Assembly: GCA_949317995.1 (NCBI GenBank)
Contig: OX439037.1
Span: 73,719,762-73,783,761, forward strand
Length of the DNA stretch: 64,000 bases
Source of the DNA: Acholoe squamosa
Lineage: Eukaryota; Annelida; Polychaeta; Phyllodocida; Polynoidae
Direction: 5' to 3'
The notes under the pieces were generated by a model. The model saw only the letters and a program-made list of their open reading frames with translations, did no database searches and had not been told where the DNA came from. Shown here one piece after another: positions 24,719 to 38,358 of this stretch (position 1 is the first letter of the stretch; each line of letters starts with the position of its first letter). The translations under genes were made by a program, and so were the position numbers.

Positions 24719-25094
24719 AAGTGACAAAGACAATCTGATTGAGAGATCAAGGTATTTATTTAACAGGTTGATGTACTGTTGTCATAATACATAAACAGAA
24801 GAAATTGTGATATGATCTTTGTGTTTCACTTTCTAGCCTTACTTAGATACACTTAACTTTAGTATACATTCATACTCAGATAGACCATTTAACATGAGTT
24901 TCTTTTCACCTTAACATATTAACAAAATATAGTGGAAGCAAGGATAACAGAAAGGAAATGTCGCAGCCGACACAAAAAGTTCAAAAGTATTTGTTAGCCT
25001 AGTTTTGCCTGAACTCATTTATCCTATCGTTTTCCTGTTGATGTGTGCGCTGGCGGGGCTGGGGAAGGGGGCTCTGACTGGTGTCCACAGTTCT
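24719..25094 (-). other. 3' region of the transposase gene
   Basis: Sequence between the LINE insertion and the transposase stop. TTTATT near 24,755 would be AATAAA on the minus strand, a plausible poly(A) signal. I see no other feature. Confidence 0.35.
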
Positions 25095-26780
25095 TTAGGG
25101 TTCTCCATGATTCTGATCTAGTGCCACATTATATAGGCAGGCGCAGCTTGTTATTATCATAGATGACCTGCGTGGCTGATGACGCAGGTACCCTGCTGAA
25201 GAAGCCAGTATCCTGGGAAAATGAAATGAAACATAAAGAGACAAAGTTGTAGACTTTGACACACACACAGAAAGCTGTTTTTGTTACTATCCTTTTCTTT
25301 ATGACATGCAAATACCCACTCTATTTGGATGTCAGCCTAGAAAATAATCAAAATAAAGGGAAAAATGGCTTGAGAGACTAACCCCCAACGCTGCTTCAGT
25401 ATGCCGATACACTGTTCCACACGGACGCAGCTCTTCTGGTGCCAGGTGTTGAAAGACCTCTGCTTAGGGCCTTCCTCATCCTTGAAGGGGGCATATAGGT
25501 TCCTGTGCAAACCATATCTGAAGAGCAAAAAGACAAGTGAGATATGGGACAGGACAGAAGTAAAGAAAGAGATGAAATTCAGTGAAATATTTTGTTTTTA
25601 CTTTGAAAACAGAGAAAAGTTAAAGAAGGGCTTTTAAGTTGGCTCACCCGGCATCTCCAAGTAGAACAAAATCACCCCATGCCTCTTCTTGGATTTCATC
25701 TCCACAGGACTGGTGACCAACGAATAGGCGTCATGTATAGACCCTGGCCACCTTGGGTCAATGAAGAGAAAACGCTTGTTATAGTCACATACCACCTGGA
25801 AAGACATAAAAAGAAAGGGTTAGCTTCTTTGAAAGAAAATATTTTTGACAGGAAACGTTCTGCAGGCAAAGAAGTATAAATATAATGCAAAGAGAGAAAG
25901 AAAAGAAAAAACTACATAAAGACAGAATAGAACTTACAGTAGTGTTTATGGAGTGGTAACCGTTTCTTTTAACGAATGCACTCTCATTCTCAGACGGACA
26001 CTTGATAGGCACATGAGTGCCGTCCACATACCCAAACACAAACAGAGTTCGCTGTTCTACCTCTTGGTCATGTCGCTTCACCTTGGGCCGACACAACTTT
26101 TAAGCTAAGTCCAGCTTGGCCTCAAATAATTGGGGCCACTTGATGAAGGAGTGCCTGTTCCTATAGAAGAACTGAGAGACATCCTTTACGGCCCTGCAGA
26201 CTGCCGAAAACGAGACTTTCTGTGAGTGACCGGTTAGGCAGTAGAAGCTACCAGTGGCAAAGTATCTCAGAACTAGACAGAACTGAAAAGAAAAAAAGTA
26301 CAATATAAAGAAAATTATACAAGGAGGCTGTAAAAGAGACATTAAATATAACAAATTAATTTTAAAGAACAAAATCAGAAATAAAGCCCCATGGGGCCAT
26401 ACATTAATAAGATAAGGGAAAATTACACCTTGACCCAGTTTTTTCATAAGTGGATGGCCCAATCTTGCAGATACAACCTACAGCAAAATTTACCCCCCCC
26501 CACAAATTTGTTTGACAGATGTGGTAAAACTTCATGCACCAAGCCATTTATTACCACCCCCCCCAACACAGAAAATAGACAGCAGCCGTGAAAAGGAATA
26601 AGTTGAAATACTCACTCTGTCCAAGTAAGGCAGACCTCCAGCTCTCTTGCTGCCCTTGAAGATACTCTATTTACTGTACAGTTTGACAAGCTTATGAACC
26701 ACCTCCTCACACCATGAGTATTTTTTCAGCCAGACAGCCCTTTTTTGGCTGTCTTCCCGAAACAGCACATCCCTTCTCAT
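25095..26780 (-). pseudogene. PIF/Harbinger DDE transposase, five exons, inactivated
   Basis: Exons on the minus strand: 26,780-26,616, 26,282-25,938, 25,795-25,648, 25,517-25,383 and 25,212-25,095, all GT-AG, about 303 codons, the usual size for HARBI1-like nucleases. Motifs in order: LRYFATGSFYCLTGHSQKVS (helix-turn-helix region), GYVDGTHVPIK (first catalytic D), ENESAFVKRNGYHSIN, DPRWPGSIHDAYS (second D), LLGDAGY, RVEQCIGILKQRWG (catalytic E) and CACLYN near the end. This family cuts and pastes its transposon into short T/A-rich targets. Lesions are an in-frame TAG in exon 1, a TAA at 26,100 and a one-base frame change in exon 3 before LLGDAG. The Myb-like gene at 19.5-20.8 kb points towards it, the usual two-gene plan. 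Confidence 0.85.
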
Positions 26781-27640
26781 CCTGGCTGGGGTTTACATAT
26801 TTAACTATATTAACTATGTCAGTTATTTACCCCCCACATATATCTATGTGCCATAGTGTAAAACAGATAAATTATCCCTCATGGTTTGGAATAGCAGGGG
26901 GAAAAGTCTAAACAATGTCTCGCTGAATGACATGTCTTGCCGAATGACATTTTAGTTACATGCTATGTTGAGTGGTTTGTTTCCTAAAGATATCATCATC
27001 ACACCTCCATAGAAATCTCTAGTGTGGAACATTCAGACTTGTAGATTATAAAAATTGTATTAGCATTTATGTCAGATGCGTTCTTCTTATCATACAATGT
27101 GTTCTTCTTATCATAGAATGAACGTTCTTGTGATAAACCTTTATCGCGATTCTGTGAATCTTCCACATGATTAAAAGTAACTACCTAAGACTGTGTCACT
27201 TTTATGTAGACCAGCAAGTTTTGTAGTTTCCTGAACCAGGAATTTCAAGGACTTCAGTGAGAATGTCATTTCAGGCCTGAAGAAAAGGGATTCAAGTGTA
27301 GGACAAAAGTCCAAGTCCTTTAGCTGCAGCTCTCTGAATCCTACCCTTAGACCCAGTAGTCAACAAAAGTTAACATAAAAGTTGACCAAATACATAAAAA
27401 ATTAATTTTGCATGGCTTAAGGGAAAATACCCCCCTAACGTCATTTGGCAAGACACCTTTCCAGGGTCTTCCAGAGTATAAATGTTCAGGGTGTTGCCAC
27501 AGCAGCGGTTTCATATTTAACTGAAAATATAACACCTATACATTATCCACAATTGAATATCTTTTAGATACTCCAGGGTTTAATATCAGGCCCCCAAACT
27601 CCATGGGAGGCCCCATCTGCCAACTTTCTATGATTTTTGA
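26781..27640. other. no recognisable feature
   Basis: AT-rich sequence. I looked here for the second terminus of the Harbinger element (the inverse of GGGGGTCATTGCACAAAC) and did not find it. A short direct repeat GTTCTTCTTATCATA lies near 27,080-27,116. Confidence 0.4.
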
Positions 27641-27647
27641 CCAATTA

Positions 27648-27880
27648 TTCTTGTGGGTAGAGAAATATTTTTGCAGGTACAGAATATATTCCTGCAGGTA
27701 CAGAAATGATTCTTGCGGGTGCAAAAACATTCATGTTGGGGCTTGAGGAGTTTATCATCATTCAGTTTCCACATGAACAGTTCAGTATCCGCAAGAATTG
27801 CTCAGTTTCCACAAGAATTGCTCAGTTTCCGCAACAATCACTTAGTTTCCGCAAGAGTTGTTCAGAATCCAAGAGAATAT
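27648..27880. repeat. inverted pair of ~20 bp minisatellites
   Basis: Five units of about 20 bp like CTCAGTTTCCGCAAGAATTG lie at 27,779-27,878. At 27,650-27,722 are three or four units like ATTCTTGCGGGTGCAAAAAC, which are roughly the inverse of the same unit. Together they can form a hairpin. No gene is involved. Confidence 0.65.
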
Positions 27881-28945
27881 TTAAGTTACAGATTCACACA
27901 CCTTTATTCTAATGAGTTATGGGACTTCCCAGCTAAGAGAAAGCTTTAATATGAGATGAGAATACGCAATACTGGAGGTCCGAGTTACCCCAGCACGCCC
28001 CTAAATCTGGGGATATGACCTCCAGGTGGCGCAGTACGGGAAGCCATGGTGGGTGCCTTCAGTGGCAGGGCAGATGGGTGGTGTGGTCACCCGGGAGGCA
28101 GGGGGTTGGGGGCGGACAACACACCCTACACTCACGGTCTGCTCTATGTAGGTCAGTGTGTGTATCATATAAGTAGGAGTATCTTTCTTTTTCTTAAGTT
28201 TTATAATATGATTTTCAATACAAGTGCCAAGGGGTGCATCCTTTACATACCCATGATTTTTCTAGCCATAACTAATAGAATTAATCCTTCAAAGAGGGGT
28301 TAAAGAACACTCCCATAGCCTTAAGTATAGAGCCTCCCTGAGAGAGACCCACCCTGCTCCTGCTGTCCGACCGGGAATCAGCGCATGGGTAGGCGTGAGG
28401 GGTAACTCGGATGTTGTGTATTGGTCCAGAATTTGTCAAAAATTCGAATTAACATGAAGAAATACCTCCATGGTGTACATATGTCCAATTCTACCGTAGC
28501 GCAGCTGGGGCCTCATAGATAGATATATATTGGGGACATTACAGTACATACAAGTTCTCTTTTTGACATCTATTCTGGAAATATATAAACCTACAAATAA
28601 AGGGTTAATTAGGATGAACACACATCGACATAATCGTTATGAATGATAGAAATGAAGCAAATAAAATGGATTTATCCAGTTTGAATCCTGGACATCAGTA
28701 GCAGTGCAGCATACACGATCGACCCTGGGTTATTCAATGTTTTGTCAGTTTGTCATCATTGCATTTCTAGTACCTTAAACTGCCCGCCATGCACAATTTG
28801 AAAATGAATTCCATAAAAAAATCAATTAAGGATCTCGGGTTTCATTCTTCCTTGACCCTACTAAAGAAATAGCCACATGATCCTTTCATATCGTTAGCCT
28901 ATTAAGAAACAGCAAATGTCACATTTAGATTAAAAAGGGAACATC
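27881..28945. other. no recognisable feature
   Basis: Mixed sequence with one GC-richer patch (28,040-28,140). The short frames are unsupported. Confidence 0.4.
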
Positions 28946-29017
28946 TGTGGATCAACACGGTAAAATGTATGCCCGCAGACCCCCTCGCAGGCGTACCTTT
29001 TACCATGTTGATCCACA
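28946..29017. repeat. 72 bp imperfect palindrome, copy 2
   Basis: Arms TGTGGATCAACACGGTAAAA and TTTTACCATGTTGATCCACA pair almost perfectly around a short C-rich loop. It is the second copy of the hairpin at 16,748-16,820. Confidence 0.75.
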
Positions 29018-32000
29018 TCTCTTTGTAATTGAGCTCACAGTTTTAGTTTTCTCTTGCATGGGAAAAAAGACTACCATGGAATTGTTCTGCTGTTTATTAT
29101 TTTGAGAAATGAAGTGATATGTTAATAAAGATTTTTCAATGGCAAGAATATTGAAGGCACCTCATGAGACTATCACCTTTGGAGGCCAGTTCTTAAGGTA
29201 CTACGGCTACATACCACCACTATGATTAGAGACTGCCGGGGATAAGGTAGGTGATCGTAGGTACTGCCCTGTACGATTAGCACCTATGCAGTAATTACAT
29301 AATGCTTGGTAGAGCAGTTGTGCTGGTGTAGGTCTTCATACGCACTAATGCATGATACTGTAATGGCCTTATTTTAAGGCCAGTCACTACTATTTGAAGT
29401 ACAGCAGTCGTAGTGTGTTAGGAAATGCCTACTGTAGTCACTGAGTTAGGTGTTATATTACATTGAGAATGCTATGGCAAAAAAATAAATAGTGAAATGC
29501 GTGTGATTGAATAAAACATACTTGCAACGTTTAAACAGGCTTTTTTTCCATATAGCATTTTCATGCTGATTTCTTGACATGACTCTCTTTCAAAGATGAG
29601 ATCTCGTTTCAGGAGGCTATTTCTTAATGATGCTAATGAGGCTTGATTACCTCAAGTTACTTGTCATCATTTCGAAATGCCTTTCAGTCTAATTTCATTT
29701 CATTTTGTGTGTATAGTTAATGTGTGAAGGGTAGCGATCATTTCTCGACCCTTAAATTTCCATATTGGCAGCATTCTCCTCCAGTAAGGTATGTTGGCCA
29801 AGGGAAATGGGCAATGGGAACATTGTGGGCTTCAAAACCTTAAACGGTCCCAGAACAGTGCTATCCAAGTGGATACATAATGTTGGATCAATGTTGAAAA
29901 ACGTTGATCAACCATGTTAAACATTATATCAACACTGAGTCCACGTTCTGTTCCCAATAACAATAGCTAATATTAAAGAGATTTTCAACCATTCACATTC
30001 ATGATAATGCGGGCGGACAGTGACAACAGATGGGGTAGAGGCACCCATTTCGGACGCTCCTGATCACACAGGAGGTGGCCATATTTGGTGCTCCAATCTT
30101 GTACCTTTAAATGGGGTGAATTCTACTTTCCATTGCACCAGTTGATTTATGATACTTTACTCCCAAGATCCATGTAGAGGTTTTGATGAAACCCTCCAAT
30201 ACCAATGAATAAATATGCTGTACATATTTAGTCTCCAAAACATCAAATTGCACCTAAAGTCAGACAGCTGATGCCAGAGGTGACCCTAGTGTCAGACACC
30301 ATGTTATCTAATTGATACAGACACAATAGGTCATGGTATCTAAAATATGCTATATAGGCATAAAGCATATAACACTAAGGAATCCAAACTAATACAATAC
30401 TCCTCTCCAGGATACTCTCAGGTGTTTAATCTTGCATACCTGTAACAGGTCAGTATACAGGCCCAGATTAGCATGACTTCTATGGGCAGATGGAGTAGTG
30501 ATTAGATTTATGTATTAGATAGTACTTAGGTAAACCAAACACAGATTAAATATCCCTATCTGGGAAGGCAGGTATATCATGAAGGATTCTGTTTGTAATA
30601 AAATGTCCATTGTAAAAGTATTGAAATCATGATATAATTGTGTCCAAGGTGGGGTGTAATTGGTGTCTGACTGTAGGTGTAATTTAAGGGGTCCTTGATG
30701 AATAATTCCCATATTGTAACATGTATTCAGGCTTGTCAAGTCAAATCATAGGCAAAAATGTGTACATTGTATAATCCCATTGTCATGTTCAGAAATCCTC
30801 TAAACATGAAGGTTAAGACATGACAAATTGACAAATCAAACCAGGATCTCCATTCACTCAACATTCTTCATCCTCAGAATATAACAAAAACACCCAGTGT
30901 TTGCAATGTTGTAAAAACATTTATGGCAGGAGTTGTACATTTTATTCCTTATTTTTTGGAGGGTATGATACCTGACTTTTCATGTCTGATTCAAATGATA
31001 GCTGAATTCCTCATATCTTTTATGTAATTCAATGCAAAGGCTGTCCGACTTTAGGTGTCAGTCTGCCTCTACCCTGTGCCTGCCCACTCCCACACAAAGG
31101 TCACTTCAGTTAAGACGAAGCTAGTTTTAAATGAGCCAAGGAGCCAAGGAGGATCTTGAACAAATGCCCCCACAGCTATATCAAAGAAAGAAGATTTCAC
31201 CTGAGCTGCGGTGATAGGGCAAATCATGAATTAAATTTTATGCCAGATTTTATGGCATGAAACTCAGACAGTTATTAAGGTCTTCAAACAGGAAAACCGG
31301 GACAGCAATATGATTTCTTAGGAGTTACACAAATTGTAAAGTAGTATAGATGACAATTCACAATTTTAGGTTATCAGACTGATGTTAGTTTGAGAAGAGA
31401 CAAGATGATCCAGGTTGTTCTCATGTGTTTATATCAAATGAAGACAAAGTGAATCATATATTATATTCAAAAAGATCTGATTATACTATCCAACAAAGGC
31501 CAGAACTAAAGCTGTTTTACAAATCTTTTTCTTGTTTCTGTGTAATCTCAGTCCATTCTGGTGATGGTGAATGATGATAGGGACTCATGATTTGACACTG
31601 CCAAAGACCATTTGAATTCAGAGGGATACTGAGACTGGGGACAGACAAAAAGGAATCATAAGGAAAAACGAGAGAGAAAGACCGACCTACACTAGTTTTT
31701 TTTTTAGTTTTTTTTTTGTTTTTTTTTTAAATTAAACCATGTAACCTTGACAACACCTTTACATGGTTCAGGAGATTGGGTGTGTTTTAAAAAGGCAAAA
31801 AGGTTGTATGCTTTTAGTACCTGAATTCTAAATTCCCAGCATGCTCTGTGCGAATGTCAATTGCCCTTCCCTCAATTAAGTAATGTATGACAATATCCAG
31901 ATTTAATAGAACGAAGCCAAAACATTTTATGGGAAATTGCAATTGAACACTTTAAAAGTGATTTGTGAATAAAATAAGAAAATATGACACCCTACAATCA

Positions 32001-32809
32001 GCACATTAGCTAATAGTACATACTGTTTGGCCAAAGAATACTTTGTACTATTGTTGTGAGCGATTCAAGAAAAAGGAATGTTATATAAAACACAAAAACA
32101 AATGTTTTATACCTTTTATGAAAAATACATATTTACTTGCCATATCCTGATGCTATGTATACATGCGTAATGGAAACCCATAGGAGGAGGGATTTCTACG
32201 TAATCCGATAAGTCAAGCTCCAGGTGATGATAGGATTGTTTATAAGGTAAAGTCAGAGCTGAACCCCATATGGGAATCACTAGTTCCTGAGGAGTTACAG
32301 TTATGACAGGATAATGCTAGCAGGATATAAGCCACTTCCATACATGTGTGGGAGTTGTATATATGGTTATATAATTGGAAATATGCAATTGTCCTACATT
32401 CTGTTTTATTACCTTCATAGTTGCTGCAAGGCAAATACTGGGCATCGGTATAGATCATGGTAAGTTATGCACAGATAATTTTCCCTTAGTTCTTGATGCC
32501 TCGAATTCAGTGATGAAAGTACAAACTTGTTCAGATATTTCCTGAAAAAAAACACAACAAAAACTAGTAACATCCGTTACAAAGATCGTCCGTTGTAGCA
32601 GAGCCAATGACAGAAACAATAGAGAAATAATACACATTTCGAGTACCTACCCATGCCTGAATGAGATATGATGGAACAGTGTGCTAAGTTGGACCATAGA
32701 ATGAGCATTAATCTTGCTGCATTATTAGGATATCTTTCTGAATAATGATCCATTTTCATTCATGTTAGTATCTATTTTCTTAAAGGTGGAATGTTACTTG
32801 TGAAACCTT
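29018..32809. other. no recognisable gene; poly-T tract at 31,697
   Basis: AT-rich intron-like or intergenic sequence. Three T-runs between 31,697 and 31,728 are the only low-complexity feature. I see no supported frame. Confidence 0.4.
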
Positions 32810-34170
32810 AATAAGCCTAATAGTACACATATTTCCAACATCAACTTCAAGACACCAGTCAGCTTAATATAGAGAAGAGATGCATCTCCCATGTGAATGA
32901 ATATGAAGAAAGGGTTCCATCTTGAAAAGATGCATATTACCCATATTAACCTGCATATATGACGCACCCTGGTTTCAGGAACATCCTGTACACATAATAT
33001 GCACTATACATGAGAGAAGGTGTGCTTAGTAGTGTTAATACCATTTCATGGAGAGAGCTATTACCAGTATTAGAAAGACTACCACCATCAAACCTCACTG
33101 TTGGATCAAATGATAAAAAGCTGAATGAGAAGTAAAAAAAGTTTTAGAAAAAAATTAAAAAGAAAACCTTCCCTTGCCCTTTCTGTACCCACATTAATGG
33201 AAACCTTTCCATTTCCTTGATTTCTTATCTGAAATAAAAACATCAAAATGAGCATGTGTTGGGTGACATGTGCTTGATATATTCTGCATTGCCACTGTTT
33301 GGGGATTATATACTCTTTTTCTTTTAAGATGCAGACACCGAATGGGTATTGGAATGGGATTCCCTTGAAGATGTGCCAAGGATTGACTAACTGAATAAAA
33401 AAGATCAACTGCAATGTTAGAATGAAAATCAGAAATTGAGCTTGACTGGAAGCTGTCAATCTTTAAGCTGTTAAAATTTAGATAAGAGAGAGAAGAAAAT
33501 CAACAACATGCAAAAAGAACCTCTTAAATCACAACTGCTGTACTATTCTCTGTTGATTGTTAACTTTACTAATATTCTGGTAGTTGTGAAAGCAAGTAGA
33601 CAGAAGCGTTGTTAGCCAAACCTATGACGAAGTACAGAAATTAACCGGACTAAGTACTGCAAGTAACTGAGGGGAACTGCCAGTATATTCTTTTGTGGTG
33701 CGATATGCTGCCTTTTATGTAAGTATCTATGTTCTTATGTATAGTGGATGGCAGCTATAATATTAATGATACAGCCTGACAGTATACAGATATTTCCAAT
33801 ATCACTTCGAGACATCAAGCAGCTTATTTAAAGAGAGAAGGTACTATTCCCTTTTGTGGCGCCAGATCATAAGGTTCCCATATTGCAATACTGTTTCATT
33901 GAGCTATCACTGTTAATGGGGGTCAAAGCCTGATCAAAATACCATCATAAAAACACCTTAAAGGAAATTTTAATCGATAATGACCAGGGAGAAAATAAAA
34001 CACGACATAAAAAGACTTCCCTTGCCCTTGTTCTACACAAAGTACTAGAGACCTTTCTCTCAATTTTCTATCTTCAACAAGGAATTCAAAATGAGAATGT
34101 ATGAGGTTACATTCCCCTGCTATTTTATGTACACTCTCATCCCGTATTGTAAATAGGGCAGTAAATACCA
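32810..34170. repeat. two diverged tandem copies of ~0.4-0.5 kb
   Basis: About 32,815-33,265 and 33,775-34,115 share, in the same order, ATATTTCCAA, AGACATCAAGCAGCTTA/AGACACCAGTCAGCTTA, ACTTCCCTTGCCCTT/CCTTCCCTTGCCCTT, and TCAAAATGAGAATGTATGAG/TCAAAATGAGCATGTGTTGG. The minus-strand frames of 117 and 82 codons in these copies do not align, so this is not a gene pair. Confidence 0.55.
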
Positions 34171-36299
34171 CCGTACTGAGTACAGGATAACCTAGTGTAG
34201 AGTCATTGGATTTGAACTAACAGTAGCTCCTACTATTTTCTAAAAATAAAAGCAATGCACTGTAATAAAGTCGCATGCACAGTCTGAGAGTGTACGGCCA
34301 GCACTTTGGGGGTTCATCCATGACCCACAGCGCCATAGAATGGGTATATGAATAGGAATACTTTGAATTAATCGCAAGTATATATATTAGGTGACTTAAA
34401 GGATTGAGAACTACATATTGTTTGGTCTAAAGCCATTCAGTCTATTGCAATTGTAGAACACTATAACAAGTTTGGTTTCATTATAATCTTAACTCATGAT
34501 AAGGGGCCATCCTTCAGCCTACATTTTTCTTGTTAGAGTTCAAACATTTTATTTGTGTACTTTCCACAGGCAAACACATCAAAAGTTATCAATAATAATC
34601 TATAACCATGGCAATAATAAATATCTATGTAAGATCATCTCGATTCTTAGACACATAATAACAGGCATATTGAATGTGAGCTGATCCTGACGAAAACGAC
34701 TATCTAAGCTATAAAAAATCCTTTACATTCCAGACACTCTGTAAGACAGCCCACACACAGGACCTTTGGTCTTATAATCCAGTTGGTATTCTGACCATAG
34801 CAAAGCCCTTTAGAGCAGGTCCCTCTTTATCCCTGTGGCTACAGGAGGATGAGGAGGAGGTGCTTGTGGCATTGCTTGAGCTGGTTGTTAGAGCAGCTCA
34901 GGGCTAGTGGAAGGTCAAGGGGTTAATACTCACAGAGTTGTGGCTAGCAGAAAAAAACAACGGCCTTAGGGCTGAGGATATGGAGTGCTCTTTAGGCAAT
35001 AGATGACAGGATCTGCGAAAAGGATGATTAAGGGGCCTTTTCTCAGAACATCTCAGATGATGATTATATAGGCACAGAAAATGCATCCCAAGGTAGCTTG
35101 TGTTCACCACTCTGTCAGCACATTGAATGGTGAATATTGATGAATTGTGACATTAATTGTTATAGAATCAGATTATCTTTATCAACATAACAGGAACATG
35201 GAACATACCCAGTAGTGCTTTTTTATTTGGTTACGTCCCCTGATTGTTAACCAGATACATAGGTTATACAGCTTTTACACTTCAACTGATTTTTATATGG
35301 GGCCTCCAGGATAAATTCATTAAAACTCCTACATATTCTTTCATTTTCCAGAAGCACTACACCCAAGGGACTATTGTTTCTTTTTCTTTTTTTCTCAAAA
35401 ACTAGTAAGATAGTTGCTACCACATTCCGAACAACCCCAGTGGAGTCTACCCACTACATTCCCAGGAAATTTACAAACTTGGCATGTCAAGTGTTGTAAG
35501 TATAGTGTTACTGAAGTCTTACATTGACCTTTGCTGGGAGAACTCAGCGAGTGATGGGGAGCACCACAAGATGGGGTCAGCAGTTCCTCCAGCTAGTCCA
35601 TGGGAATGGCAGACTGAGAAGCAAAAAATAGACATTACCTCCAGCAGTAATGTCAACCTACCACAGTTCCACCCTACCTCACTCCAACCAACTGACGCCA
35701 ACAACTCCCTCTGGTGAGTGGCAGCAAAATTCAAACAGACCAGCATGGAAAATGAGGTTTTTGGTTACAAAAACAAACCAGACAACACCTTTAATATGGC
35801 CTCTTACAAAGTGATGTAACTGCTATGGCCATGCTTGTACTGTGGAGAACTGAACACTTGAAAACCACTATTAAATTCCTCTTCCCCTTTCTCTTCTTGT
35901 CTCTTTCTTATGCTCTGTCCCTATCTGTCTTTATATGTCTCTCCCTTTTTGTCTATTTCTCTACCTCTCTCTATGCTTCTCTATTTCTCTGTCCCCATCC
36001 ATATCTCTGTCTGTTTGTCCAAATTCGATTGGATATATATCATTACTTATCTGAAAAACTGCTTTCAAAGGTATCCTTTTGAACACATTTTTTAACTTTA
36101 TTTGGCCAAATTTAACAATTTATCGTGCATATGAATACACAAGCATATCACATAAATCATCAATCACTCAAATGGGTAATAACTAATAACAGCGGCCAAA
36201 CAGTTAATGAACAGGTCGTCATTTAAAATTTTTTGTAGTGACCTGGCCATACAAATAAACTACCATTCATCTATATATTCCCCGTTTACATCCCAAATT
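34171..36299. other. no recognisable feature; CT-rich tract at 35,880-36,010
   Basis: Non-coding sequence with an imperfect pyrimidine tract rich in TCTCT. The frames on both strands near 35,484-35,746 overlap one another and have no domain. Confidence 0.4.
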
Positions 36300-36329
36300 T
36301 CATAGTTGTCCCATGTATAGTGACAGAGC

Positions 36330-36720
36330 TACAGAGGAGCATGTCAATTTTTGCCCGAGGAATTGTTGACATGTCAACAATTGCCAGGGCAACTGTTGAC
36401 ATGATGTTTCCCCTTGTAGCTCTGTACTGTTACATAGCACAACTTTGAAATTAGGGGTGTACATAGGGGGCATGTGAGTGCACAAAATGGACATACAGTA
36501 GACAGTTAGATAACAGAATTGTACCTCTGCTACACAAATAACTGATAATAATGTCAATTGCCCGGGCAATTGTTGACATGATGTTTCCCCCTATAGCTCT
36601 CTGCCTATACATGGCACAACTGTGAAATTAGGGGTGTAAATAGGGGGTATGTGGGTGCACAAAATGAACATACATTAGATAGTTAGATAACAGAATTATA
36701 CCTGTGCTGCAAGTAGGTAC
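36330..36720. repeat. ~170 bp tandem duplication with TTGCCCGGGCAA palindromes
   Basis: The block GACATGATGTTTCCCC...GTACATAGGGGG...GATAACAGAATT occurs at about 36,395-36,525 and again at about 36,575-36,705. The start of each block carries short palindromes built from CAATTG, TTGACATGTCAA and TTGCCCGGGCAA. Confidence 0.7.
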
Positions 36721-36929
36721 GAAAACAGAGCAATTGTTGACATTGTACCAAAATGCATTGGTGTCCATGGCAATAGTTTACATATTTAAGAAAAATTACC
36801 TCCGCAATAGTAACCACTCACACCCATAGTATACCCGTCACCCTACTCAAAAATTTCTTGGAGACCACCCTGCCCCTCAAATGCATCAAATTAGTGAAAC
36901 CAGGTCCACATGTCACTATGTTGATCTCT

Positions 36930-38255
36930 ACATGTCTCGTATTCCCTCCACTCTCAATTATCTAGCCAGCCTCACCCCGTGCACACACACAGACAGACAC
37001 ACAGGACAGGTCGTTGACACCTCCCACCTAATACCAATAGGGCACCAGGGGGAGCATGCCATGTCCCTCAGGGGCTATTTTTCGCTGATTTTGTCTTATA
37101 GAAAAATAGCCAGCCTTGGTAAAGGCCTGAAATGGGAGGGGTGAATATGTAGGAGGTAGCAGGGAGGTACGGAGTGCTGCCTCCCTCAATGAGACCTACT
37201 TATACCAGGTTCACATGGAGATGCCAATTTGCCCTCTCACCCATTTGGGTATCTGACCAAGGGCTTTGCATAAATAACCTAGTCCATATGATATAGGAGG
37301 GTCGTGAGTTGCCTAGGCGATTACACCATCATTAGAATTTTAGTGTTTCCAGTGATCACCATGCCATGTTAGATACATTCACAGCAGACACCTTAACAAA
37401 TAAAAACAAAATCTTATTATTGCATCTACTAAGGTGTTAGAGTTTTACTTGTCCATCCAGAAAATATGTGTCCTTTTGAAAATGTGGTTTTCATTTCAAG
37501 GGAAAATAAATTATGGAATACAATGGAGAAATTATACCTGTATAAAGTTGTCTTCTTCATTTTCAAACCAAAGCATTAAATTACCTATGAGACATTTTCT
37601 ATCTAGCATCACACAACATTATATAGTGCCGTGAAATGTATGTTTAATGCATGCAAGAGATACTGCTGCCAAGTATAACCAATACCGAAACAGATGTTTT
37701 AATCTGTATTGAAAGTAATCTTGTTAGTTTTTGATATTGTATCTTAACTGCACTTCTTTGTTCAGACCATTGCCCATGCCTATTTTCTTTTTATGTGATT
37801 CCCATTTCATTACCTTTGCATCAACACATTCAAGATGCTGTCTTAGCATATCTGGAATATTCGTTACCTATGTTATCCTGGATGCTTTGATGCTGATTGA
37901 TGCAATACTATTTCTCTATTTTCCCATCTGCAGTTTGATTCATTGCTTCTGACATAATCCAGAATCTTAACCATTTCTCCCACCCTCCCAACAAATAATG
38001 ACATGTGCTGGACCCTCTCTCATCTCCACTTCCACTAACTGCCAAGCAGTGTCAGCTCCTGCCACCCTTATCCCTCCAGCTATCACCTCACCCCAAATGC
38101 ATTGCTGTTGATTTATGTGATAATTGTAATATGGTTGTCAGCATGTAGCTAGCGGCCTTGGCCAACCTCAGACCTCAATGTCTGTCTAATAAGTTCAGGG
38201 CAAAAAGTGAGAAGGACTTAGCAGTGAGGAAGATGAGAAGGGGAGAGGGAAGAGT
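36930..38255 (+). repeat. segmental duplication, copy A
   Basis: Matches about 40,275-41,640 in the same orientation, sharing CACCTCCCACCTAATACCAA, CATAAATAACCTAGTCCATA and CCTCAATGTCTGTCTAATAA. The copies differ by many substitutions and indels. There is no shared open frame; the segment is non-coding as far as I can tell. Confidence 0.75.
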
Positions 38256-38358
38256 TGCAAAGTTTATCAACTATTTTTACAAGTTTGCTCAATAACATCT
38301 CCCAAAACATGCCATGAATAGGGATACAGTATGGGTACTGCAGATAATGATATATAGA

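Noticed and set aside
26781-27640. Right terminus of the Harbinger element
   Set aside because: I searched by eye for the inverse of GGGGGTCATTGCACAAAC and found none; the end may be deleted or too diverged.
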